15,305 nucleotides of DNA, taken from assembly GCA_025352845.1 (NCBI GenBank), contig JANXSC010000260.1:1-15305 (forward strand). Reading direction: 5' to 3'. The first letter of the stretch is position 1. Each line of letters starts with the position of its first letter. Shown one piece after another: positions 6,869 through 13,584 of this stretch. A model generated the notes under the pieces. That model made no database searches. It was not told the origin of the DNA and was given only the letters and a program-made list of their open reading frames with translations. The translations under genes and the position numbers were made by a program. The stretch comes from Opitutaceae bacterium (GTDB lineage: Bacteria; Verrucomicrobiota; Verrucomicrobiia; Opitutales; Opitutaceae).

Positions 6869-7128
6869 GGGAATCAACCCGATCGTGTCGCCGATTTTCT
6901 CGCGAACGTCAATTGGCGGCTCGTTTTTGTTCACGTCGATTTCCCCTACCCCGAGGCAGTTGTCACAGCCCGATCGCTTCGACTGGGTGACCCGCCGGGG
7001 GTAAAACGGCACCTTGCGTATGTCCCACCCATTTCCTCCAAGTCGCGTCCGTTCTGTCTGATCAGCAAAATAATCTACCCATTGGTGAGCACCCAGAACC
7101 GATGCAGAGATCGCGGGTCTAGGGCTTC

Positions 7129-7686
7129 ATGAAACTCAAGCTGCTCCTGCTATTACCATTTCTCACCACTGTGCCATTGGCTCAAGCGGCCGTTGATGTG
7201 TCCATTTCCGCCGAAATCCGTCTTGGCAAGGTTCTGCCACCGCCGCCCCCCGAAGTGGTCGTGATCAGGGAATCCGCCCCAATGGGTCCGCCGCCTTGGG
7301 CTCCTGCGCATGGCGTCCGCCGCCATCGAGCCTATTACTACTACCCTGGCGCCAATGTTTATTTCCGGCCGGAGGATCGGATGTGGTTCTACCTCGACAG
7401 CCGCGAGTGGCATTTCGGAGGCAGTCTGCCGACGCACATCCGCGTGGACTTCGACCGCAGCGTGTCGCTCACCATGGAGGCCGACAAGCCCCAGCTGTTC
7501 CACGACAAGGTGCAGGTTTATTATCCGGCAGACTATTTCGTGACCACGGTCCGGGTGAAAGAAAAGGACGGCAAGCCCGACAAGGCCGACAAGGATAAAT
7601 TCGATCGCGCAGAGGACAACTCGCCCGGCAGGAGCGAGGCCGCACCCGGTAAAAGCCAGGGCAAGGGCAAAGGCAAAAACAAGTAG
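7129..7686 (+). CDS. Small secreted protein with basic Lys/Gly-rich tail
   Basis: This 185-aa protein has a clear signal peptide: MKLKLLLLLPFLTTVPLAQA, cleavage expected after A20. A proline-rich linker (PPPPPEVVVI, then PMGPPPWAPAHG) leads into an aromatic segment RAYYYYPGANVYFRPEDRMW at about 67-86, followed by FYLDSREWHFGGSLP. The tail from about 140 is highly charged (KEKDGKPDKADKDKFDRAED) and ends KGKGKGKNK. I do not recognise a named family. The YYYYPGANVYFRPEDRMWFYL pattern resembles small envelope-associated proteins of uncertain function. AGGG lies 5 bases before the ATG. It is transcribed divergently from the DUF1592 gene. It ends 7 bp from the stop of the aldehyde dehydrogenase gene on the other strand, leaving no room for separate terminators. 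Confidence 0.8.
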   Translation: MKLKLLLLLPFLTTVPLAQAAVDVSISAEIRLGKVLPPPPPEVVVIRESAPMGPPPWAPAHGVRRHRAYYYYPGANVYFRPEDRMWFYLDSREWHFGGSLPTHIRVDFDRSVSLTMEADKPQLFHDKVQVYYPADYFVTTVRVKEKDGKPDKADKDKFDRAEDNSPGRSEAAPGKSQGKGKGKNK

Positions 7687-7693
7687 CGCCCGC

Positions 7694-9259
7694 TCACCCG
7701 CCCCCAAACTCGATCCCCTGCGCCAGCGGCAATTCCCGCGAGCGGTTAATCGTGTTGGTCTGCCGGCGCATGTAACTCTTCCACGCGTCGCTCCCACTCT
7801 CGCGGCCCCCGCCGGTTTCCTTTTCGCCGCCAAACGCCCCGCCTATTTCCGCGCCGCTCGTGCCGAGGTTTACATTCGCGATGCCGCAGTCACTGCCGCG
7901 TGCGCTCATGAAAATTTCCGCCTCGCGCAGGTCGTGCGTGAAAATCGCCGAGCTCAGCCCCTGCGGCACCGCGTTCTGCAGCGTGATCGCCTCGTCGAGC
8001 GTGCGGTAGGCCATCACGTAGAGAATGGGCGCAAAGGTCTCGTGCTGCACGATTGCCCACGCGTTTTCGGCCTCGATCAGACAGGGCGTGACATAGAGCC
8101 CGCTGCCGTGCGCCGCGCCGGTGAGCCGCTTGCCGCCACACAGGACGCGACCACCGTGCTGTTTCGCCGCGGTCACGGCCTCAACAAACACCTCCACCGC
8201 GTGCAAATCGATCAACGGCCCCATCAGCGTCGCTGGATCGAGCGGATTGCCGATGCGCACCTGCCGGTAGGCGTCCACGAGCAGCTTCGTCAGCTTCGTG
8301 TAGATCGAGTGATGCAGGATCAATCGCCGCGTCGAGGTGCAGCGCTGACCCGCCGTGCCGATCGCGCCAAACACGATCGCGCGCAACGCGAGCTTCAAGT
8401 CCGCGGAGGGCGTCACGATGATCGCGTTGTTGCCGCCGAGCTCGAGCAGCGAGCGCCCGAAGCGTCGCGCCACGGCCTCGCCCACGCGCCGGCCCATGCG
8501 CGTCGAACCCGTGGCCGAGACGAGTGCGACGCGCCTGTCCGCCACCAAGGGCTCGCCCACCACGACCGCGTCACCGCTCACGAGGGAGAAAATCGCCGGG
8601 TCCACGCCACACTCGCGCGCCACTTTTTCCGCCAGCTTCACGCATGCGATCGCGGTCAGCGGGGTTTTCTCCGAGGGCTTCCAGACTGTGGTGTCGCCGC
8701 ACACGGCCGCGAGCGCGCTGTTCCAAGCCCACACCGCCACGGGGAAATTAAACGCGGAAATAATGCCGACGACGCCGAGCGGGTGCCACTGCTCCATCAT
8801 CCGGTGCCCCGGCCGCTCACTCGCGATCGTGAGGCCGTGCAACTGCCGCGACAGCCCGACCGCGAAGTCGCAGATGTCGATCATCTCCTGCACCTCGCCC
8901 TCGCCTTCCGCGCCGATCTTGCCGGTCTCAAGGGTCACGAGCCGGCCGAGGTCGCGCTTGTGCGCGCGCAACGCCTCACCGTAGCGCCGCACCACCTCGC
9001 CGCGCTTCGGCGCCGGCACCTCGCGCCAGGCGAGAAATGCCCGCTGTGCCGCGCCAATCGCGCGTTCAAGATCCGCATGCGTCGCAGTCGTCACGCGCCC
9101 GAGCACGCTGCCATCGATCGGGGAGCGTTTCTCGATCACGGGGCCGGAGCCGAACCAGTCGCCGGCAAACACACCCGCATTCTTCGCCTTCAATCCGAGC
9201 CGCGGAAAAATTTCTGCGGCGACCTTCCCGACCACCGTCGAACCAGCGGAGGCTTTCAT
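7694..9259 (-). CDS. Alpha-aminoadipate semialdehyde dehydrogenase (ALDH7)
   Basis: This 521-aa NAD(P)+-dependent aldehyde dehydrogenase is of the antiquitin (ALDH7A1) type. Expected reaction: 2-aminoadipate 6-semialdehyde to 2-aminoadipate in lysine breakdown. Catalytic residues are visible: N171 in SAFNFPVAVW, E273 in LLELGGNNAI and nucleophile C307 in GTAGQRCTSTRRL. The C-terminal NVNLGTSGAEIGGAFGGEKE followed by TGGGRESGSDAWK is typical of the subfamily. Length fits (about 500-540). ATG 9259 is 19 bp after the stop of the saccharopine dehydrogenase-like gene. GTG 9265, two codons earlier, is better placed relative to a GAGGG SD sequence and could be the true start. The tight spacing supports one operon, and the shared substrate supports the specific assignment over a generic aldehyde dehydrogenase. 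Confidence 0.93.
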   Translation of the reverse strand: MKASAGSTVVGKVAAEIFPRLGLKAKNAGVFAGDWFGSGPVIEKRSPIDGSVLGRVTTATHADLERAIGAAQRAFLAWREVPAPKRGEVVRRYGEALRAHKRDLGRLVTLETGKIGAEGEGEVQEMIDICDFAVGLSRQLHGLTIASERPGHRMMEQWHPLGVVGIISAFNFPVAVWAWNSALAAVCGDTTVWKPSEKTPLTAIACVKLAEKVARECGVDPAIFSLVSGDAVVVGEPLVADRRVALVSATGSTRMGRRVGEAVARRFGRSLLELGGNNAIIVTPSADLKLALRAIVFGAIGTAGQRCTSTRRLILHHSIYTKLTKLLVDAYRQVRIGNPLDPATLMGPLIDLHAVEVFVEAVTAAKQHGGRVLCGGKRLTGAAHGSGLYVTPCLIEAENAWAIVQHETFAPILYVMAYRTLDEAITLQNAVPQGLSSAIFTHDLREAEIFMSARGSDCGIANVNLGTSGAEIGGAFGGEKETGGGRESGSDAWKSYMRRQTNTINRSRELPLAQGIEFGGG

Positions 9260-9278
9260 GGCCACAGACTGAGCGCCC

Positions 9279-10361
9279 TCAGCCCGCGTTGCCACCGTAG
9301 ATTTTTCCGCCCCACTGCGTGCCCAGAAACTGCGGCAGCGTGATCGACTCCTGCTTCGTGAAACCTTGCGGCAGCACGCCGCGCGCGAACAACTCGAGCA
9401 CCGCGACCACACCCGCGGCCGTCGTCAGCTGAATCGCCGAGAGCCGCCGGTCGCACACGGTGGCGCCGTGCATTTTTTTCACAAAGCTCCGCTGCACCAG
9501 CTCGCCGCCCACCGTGCCCACCGCGCTCACGTAGAAAACCACCACGTCGTGATCCGTCAGCGGCACTTCTTGATCGAAGATCTGGGTGAGGAGTTTCTGC
9601 TGCGCGCCGAGGTTCAGGTCCTGCAGGAGAAACTTCATCAGGTCGCGGTGGCCGGGGTAGCGCATGGTCTTGTAGTTCAGCTCGCCGACCCTGCCCGCGA
9701 AGGTTTCGCACATCGTCGCCACGCCGCCGCTGGTGTTGAACGCCTCGTATTCCACGCCGTCGATCGTGAGGCGCTCCACGCCGTCGAGCGGCAGCGTCGC
9801 GATCCGCCGGCCGTCGTGCAGCGCCTCGCCGATCTGGCAGTATTCGTTGATCAGCCCGGCCGTGCTCCAGCTGAGGTAATACTTCATCTGGTTGCTCGCA
9901 AACTGCGGCAGCGCCCCCACGCGCATCTCCACCGAGCGTGCGCGGTCGAGCGACGACGCCAGCGATCCGCCCACGATGTTGATCGCGCCGGGCGCGAGGC
10001 CGCACTGCGGCATGAACGTCACGCCCTTCGTCTTCCGCGCCAGCGTGCGGATGAACTTCGTCGTCGCCACGTCCTCCGTGAGATCGAAGTAGGACACGCG
10101 CGCCGCCGCGCACGCCGATGCGATCGCCTGGTTCAGAAAATAGGGCGCCGCGCTCACCACGGCGTCGCACGCCTTCACGAAGGCCGCGAGCGATGCGGCC
10201 CGCCGCACGTCGAGCCGGCGCACCGACGCCTTCTTCAGGCCGCGAAGCTTCAGGTTCGGCCGCACGTCGCCGAGCAACACCGCGCTGCAAAAGTCACACG
10301 ACTCCAGGAGCGTCGCGATCGTGCCGCCCACTTTGCCGCCGCCGATGATGCCGATTTTCAT
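9279..10361 (-). CDS. Saccharopine DH family, L-lysine 6-dehydrogenase-like
   Basis: This 360-aa protein has an N-terminal Rossmann fold (MKIGIIGGGKVGGTIA, with acidic D32 in LLGDVRP at the end of the second strand, favouring NAD+). A saccharopine dehydrogenase C-terminal domain follows. GLAPGAINI at about 121-129, EYEAFNTSGGVATM and LNYKTMRYPGH match the motif order I recall for L-lysine 6-dehydrogenase. That enzyme oxidises lysine to 2-aminoadipate 6-semialdehyde with release of ammonia. The next gene encodes the dehydrogenase for exactly that product, which favours the lysine role. A saccharopine-cleaving enzyme is the main alternative and yields the same semialdehyde. ATG 10361 begins directly at the first beta strand. 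I see no strong SD sequence. Confidence 0.88.
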   Translation of the reverse strand: MKIGIIGGGKVGGTIATLLESCDFCSAVLLGDVRPNLKLRGLKKASVRRLDVRRAASLAAFVKACDAVVSAAPYFLNQAIASACAAARVSYFDLTEDVATTKFIRTLARKTKGVTFMPQCGLAPGAINIVGGSLASSLDRARSVEMRVGALPQFASNQMKYYLSWSTAGLINEYCQIGEALHDGRRIATLPLDGVERLTIDGVEYEAFNTSGGVATMCETFAGRVGELNYKTMRYPGHRDLMKFLLQDLNLGAQQKLLTQIFDQEVPLTDHDVVVFYVSAVGTVGGELVQRSFVKKMHGATVCDRRLSAIQLTTAAGVVAVLELFARGVLPQGFTKQESITLPQFLGTQWGGKIYGGNAG

Positions 10362-10468
10362 AAGAGTGTTTTATTCGGAAACCATGAAACCAGAAAATCA
10401 ATTTCCTGGCTTTCTGGCTTCTGAATTGCCCGCTCGGGTTTCGTTCTTGGTTTTCTGGCGTCCGACTC
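10362..10468. repeat. AT-richer intergenic segment with CCAGAAA units
   Basis: This 107-bp spacer between two minus-strand genes is visibly less GC-rich than its surroundings. It contains CCAGAAAA at 10390-10397 and its reverse complement TTTCTGG at 10411-10417 and TTTTCTGG at 10451-10458. The arms could pair with 14- or 53-base loops. It may be an interspersed repeat, an mRNA-processing element or a weak attenuator. Copies elsewhere in the genome cannot be checked from this window. Confidence 0.4.
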
Positions 10469-11875
10469 TCAGTGGTGCGCATGAGCTTCCTGCACCTTCC
10501 GCGGATCGGTGGCGGAGATGATCACGCTGACCGATTTCTGGTTAAACCCCTTGAAGCCGCCCTTGCGTTGCAGGTTTTCGAGATGACTGCCAATCGCGCC
10601 GTCGCGGAGAAATCCTTCCGCCTGCGCCGTGGTGATCAGTTTTTGCGCAACAAGCGCCTGCACGCGCTCGGGCCGCACCGCCCAACGCTCGCCCTCGGTG
10701 AACGCCTGCCGCAGAAATTCGAAATCCGAAAACGGCCGCATCATGTTCACACCCTGCTGCGCCAATTGATCGCGCAGACGCGCGAAATCAAAACGCGCCT
10801 CGAGATGATGCATCCCCGCCTGCAAGAAACTGTCGCCGTGCAGCCCGCACCACAATCCAACCGTGCGCAGCGCCGGCGCGGGCGGCAGCCGCTTCGTCGA
10901 AAAATCAATCGACGTCTCCTCCGGCATCAGATCGACATCGGCAAAAACCACGATGCCCGCCACCGCCTGCTCCGAAATCTGCGCGCCCCACCCCGCTTCC
11001 GCGCCGGCGAAGAAGCGCTCGCGTTTTTGAAACCCGAGACGGTCGAGAAACACCATCAGATCCGCGAAGTGCTCGCGCGAGCAACGGAACGTGTGGTGGT
11101 CATGGTTGCCCCAACCGAGCCCGAGCCGATCCTGCCGGCGCTTTTGGATTTGTCCCGCGCGGTTGCGCGCCTCCCAGAACACGCGCTCCTCCGCGAAAAA
11201 CAAATCGCACGCCGCATCGCGATCAACGACCGCGAGCACCGCGTCGAGTCGCGCCTGCGCGTGCGTCACGCCCTCGGCGTCGGATCCGGGTGAAAAATTC
11301 CGTTTGCGCGTCCGCCACAGTTCACGCGCTCGCAGCACGCCGCTCACCTGCGCCGCCGTCGGCTCGCGCACGATGAAGCCGCGGTGGCCGAGCCGCTCCA
11401 CCGCCCACAGCGTCGCGCCGTTTTCCTCGGCAATACGCGCGCGCCGGAACCGCGCGCCAAAGGCCCCCTCAATCTTCGCCCCGCTGTCCTGCGCCGACAG
11501 AAAATCCGCCAGCACCTCCGGCCGGATCGCGAGCGCCGACGGCACGCCGCCGTGCCCGCCTTCCGCGCTCACCAACACCCGCGGCATCATCGCCTGCGGG
11601 TGCCAGAACACCGTCGTGCCCGCCGGTGCGTCGACGTTTTCATCGACGAGCCCCGTCGCGCGCAGCGCCGCCACGTGCTCCGGCGCGAGCACCAGATAAT
11701 CGACCCACTCGAAAAATTCCGTGCCCGTCTCATCGCGCATCCGCTCCGCCAGCTGCCGCGCCCCCGCATGCCGCGCGAGAAACGCCTCCACGTAGCCGCC
11801 GAGCAATCGCTCGGCCTCAAAACACAGCGGCCAGTCGAAAGTGCGGGCGGTTTCAGCGGGGGAGTTCGCAACCAT
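10469..11875 (-). CDS. Unknown 468-aa protein, VOC-fold-like segments
   Basis: I do not recognise this protein with confidence. The N-terminal part (about 13-100) reads as helical then FEWVDYLVLAPEHVAAL and TTVFWHPQAMMPRVLV. A segment at about 257-300 (GNHDHHTFRCSREHFADLMV, then FLDRLGF and a strand-rich stretch) looks like the first half of a vicinal-oxygen-chelate (VOC) module. A second such segment is at about 354-385 (AGMHHLEARFDFARLRDQLA, then QQGVNMMRPF). Both begin with adjacent histidines, which could be metal ligands. The C-terminus is AHAHH. It is first in a minus-strand series with lysine-catabolic genes, so a later step on 2-oxoadipate is a guess. ATG 11875 is preferred; the frame stays open to 12190 but there overlaps a + strand gene with low-complexity residues. 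Confidence 0.8.
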   Translation of the reverse strand: MVANSPAETARTFDWPLCFEAERLLGGYVEAFLARHAGARQLAERMRDETGTEFFEWVDYLVLAPEHVAALRATGLVDENVDAPAGTTVFWHPQAMMPRVLVSAEGGHGGVPSALAIRPEVLADFLSAQDSGAKIEGAFGARFRRARIAEENGATLWAVERLGHRGFIVREPTAAQVSGVLRARELWRTRKRNFSPGSDAEGVTHAQARLDAVLAVVDRDAACDLFFAEERVFWEARNRAGQIQKRRQDRLGLGWGNHDHHTFRCSREHFADLMVFLDRLGFQKRERFFAGAEAGWGAQISEQAVAGIVVFADVDLMPEETSIDFSTKRLPPAPALRTVGLWCGLHGDSFLQAGMHHLEARFDFARLRDQLAQQGVNMMRPFSDFEFLRQAFTEGERWAVRPERVQALVAQKLITTAQAEGFLRDGAIGSHLENLQRKGGFKGFNQKSVSVIISATDPRKVQEAHAHH

Positions 11876-11977
11876 GGCTAGGAATTTGCCGGGCCGTCTC
11901 CGCGACGTCGAAGCCAAAACCGCGCTGCGTCTCCGAACTTTACGCGCCCCCCCCGCCGCAGCCATGCTCGCCCCACG

Positions 11978-12439
11978 ATGCGCGACGAACCGGATCCCCC
12001 GCGAAAGCACTACCAGCTCAAGCCGCGCGAATTTGAGCGGGTGAACGACCACCCCGGCCACGCCGCACCCGATTCCGATCCGGCCGTCCGCCCCGCGCGC
12101 ATCGATGTCCACGATCACCTCCGAGCCGCGAATGCCTCCGCACCCGCTCCGCGCCCTCCGCAGGCAAAGGCCGCGGAAAACGACGTTCATGGCATCCTCC
12201 GCGACAACCTCGACCGCGCCAACGCCGCCGGCCTCAACGATCTCGCCCCCAAGTTGCGCCGGCGCTCGCGGCGTAAACGCGATTACTGGCTGCTCCTCCT
12301 CACGGTCAGCGCGTTCCTCGCCTTCATTGTTTTCGGCCCCTATGCCAACCCGATGACCAAGCTCTATGGACTTGCCGGCTTCGTCATATTCACCCTGGGG
12401 CTCACCTGGGTGATGTGGTTCGTGATGGATGACTACTGA
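11978..12439 (+). CDS. Small membrane protein, two C-terminal TM helices
   Basis: This 153-aa protein has a hydrophilic N-terminus rich in Asp, Pro and Ala, and a basic cluster KLRRRSRRKRDYW at about 92-104. Two membrane helices follow at about 103-120 (WLLLLTVSAFLAFIVFG) and 127-149 (KLYGLAGFVIFTLGLTWVMW). By the positive-inside rule the basic N-terminal domain should be cytoplasmic. I recognise no family, and function is unknown. The ATG at 11978 lacks a clear SD sequence. It is divergent from the 468-aa protein gene with about 100 bp between starts. A strong hairpin begins immediately after its stop codon. Confidence 0.75.
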   Translation: MRDEPDPPRKHYQLKPREFERVNDHPGHAAPDSDPAVRPARIDVHDHLRAANASAPAPRPPQAKAAENDVHGILRDNLDRANAAGLNDLAPKLRRRSRRKRDYWLLLLTVSAFLAFIVFGPYANPMTKLYGLAGFVIFTLGLTWVMWFVMDDY

Positions 12440-12457
12440 GCCTCGCGAAGGCGAGGC
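12440..12457 (+). terminator. Hairpin directly after the membrane-protein stop
   Basis: A perfect 7-bp stem GCCTCGC / GCGAGGC encloses the loop GAAG and starts at the first base after the TGA at 12437-12439. The stem is GC-rich and should be stable. No T-run follows (GGTTCAAAAG), so it may act as a weak terminator or protect the 3' end. The convergent methyltransferase gene ends at 12548, and on that strand the loop reads CTTC. It could serve both transcripts. Confidence 0.5.
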
Positions 12458-12547
12458 GGTTCAAAAGCGAAAGTTGATAGAAAAGAAACCAGCCGACGAA
12501 CCCACCTCGATGCATTCTACGTTCTTTCAACTTACACCCTGCAACTT

Positions 12548-13537
12548 TCAACTGCGCGCGTCCGGCTGCGCCCGCCGCGCGCCCAACTCCCACAGCAGCA
12601 CCGCGGCGGCGACCGAGACGTTGAGCGATTCCACCTTGCCGCTGCCCGGAATCGTCACGAGCCGCGAACACGCCGCGGCGAGATCGGACGCGAGGCCCTG
12701 CTCCTCGTTGCCGAGCACGATGGCGACGGGTTTTCCGGGCTCTTTTTTCGCGGCTCCCTTTTCTCCGCCGCGCAGCGGCGCCGCGCCGCGCGTCGCCGCG
12801 CCGACGACATCATAGCCCGCGGCGGCGAGTTCCCGCGCGAGGATCACCAAGTCTTTCGCCAGCCAAACTTCGACCTGCTCAAAGCCGCCCTCTGCCACCC
12901 GGTGCGCCGCATCGGTCGGCCGCGCCGCCGCCGCCGTGTCGGGGATCACAATCCTCGGCACGCCGAAGAATGCCATGGTCCGCGCAATCGCGCCGAGATT
13001 GTGCGCGTTGCCGATGCGATCGAGCACAAGCACGGGCTCGCCGCGCCTGGCCCACTTCGCGATTTCCTCCGCGGTCGTCGTGCGCAACGGCGCGGGCGTG
13101 ACGACCGCCACGATGCCACCGTGGTGGATCGAGCCGGAGACTTTTTCCAACTCTACCGGTTCGACGAGGCGGTAGATTTTTTTCGCCGCCGCGAGCGCTT
13201 TGCACATCAAGCCGACGCGCTGTCCCGTCGGATGATCGAAATACAGCCGCTGAATGGAGCCCGGATCACGCGTGAACCGCGCCTTCACCGCCGCCAGCCC
13301 ACAAATTTTGAGTTCATCGCGCGCCGGGCCGCTCCGCGAGCCGGGCACAGGTGCCGCCGCCTCGCCCGCGACCTCGCTGCGCGCCGTCACCGGCGCGGGC
13401 CGAGGCGGCAGATCGCGCGGCCCCGCCGACGATCCCCGTGGTCGTGGCACACCCGAGGGAGCGACAAATTCATCGCGCGAAAACGCGGGCCGCGCCGACG
13501 GACGAAAATCAGAATCGCGTTTGGAAAAATGAGGCAT
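12548..13537 (-). CDS. SpoU/TrmH-family RNA 2'-O-ribose methyltransferase
   Basis: This 329-aa member of the SPOUT/TrmH class uses S-adenosylmethionine to methylate a ribose 2'-OH in rRNA or tRNA. A substrate-binding domain lies at about 75-147 (ICGLAAVKARF to SIHHGGIVAV), then the knotted catalytic domain at about 168-318. Motif 1 is DRIGNAHNLGAIARTMAFFG, motif 2 IVLGNEEQGL (about 273-282) and motif 3 IPGSGKVESLNVSVAAAVLL (about 296-315). The first 72 residues are Pro/Arg/Ser-rich and probably disordered, a tail beyond the usual family core. ATG 13537 (MPHFSKRDSDFRP) is preferred over the 13588 start, which would touch the neighbouring stop. The exact nucleotide modified cannot be assigned. 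Confidence 0.92.
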   Translation of the reverse strand: MPHFSKRDSDFRPSARPAFSRDEFVAPSGVPRPRGSSAGPRDLPPRPAPVTARSEVAGEAAAPVPGSRSGPARDELKICGLAAVKARFTRDPGSIQRLYFDHPTGQRVGLMCKALAAAKKIYRLVEPVELEKVSGSIHHGGIVAVVTPAPLRTTTAEEIAKWARRGEPVLVLDRIGNAHNLGAIARTMAFFGVPRIVIPDTAAAARPTDAAHRVAEGGFEQVEVWLAKDLVILARELAAAGYDVVGAATRGAAPLRGGEKGAAKKEPGKPVAIVLGNEEQGLASDLAAACSRLVTIPGSGKVESLNVSVAAAVLLWELGARRAQPDARS

Positions 13538-13584
13538 GCCGCACAGTGACCAGCCCGCGCGGCGATACCAAACAAAAGCGCGCC

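Noticed and set aside
7934..9343. 469-codon + strand open frame opposite the aldehyde dehydrogenase
   Set aside because: Arg/His-rich composition is typical of an antisense shadow in GC-rich DNA. The minus strand encodes a complete catalytic ALDH.
9366..10424. 352-codon + strand frame opposite the saccharopine dehydrogenase-like gene
   Set aside because: It is an antisense shadow rich in Arg, His and Ala without domains. The opposite strand encodes a recognised enzyme.
11876..12190. Extension of the 468-aa unknown protein to a 573-aa form
   Set aside because: The added part is low-complexity, overlaps the start of the + strand membrane-protein gene and has no recognisable homology.
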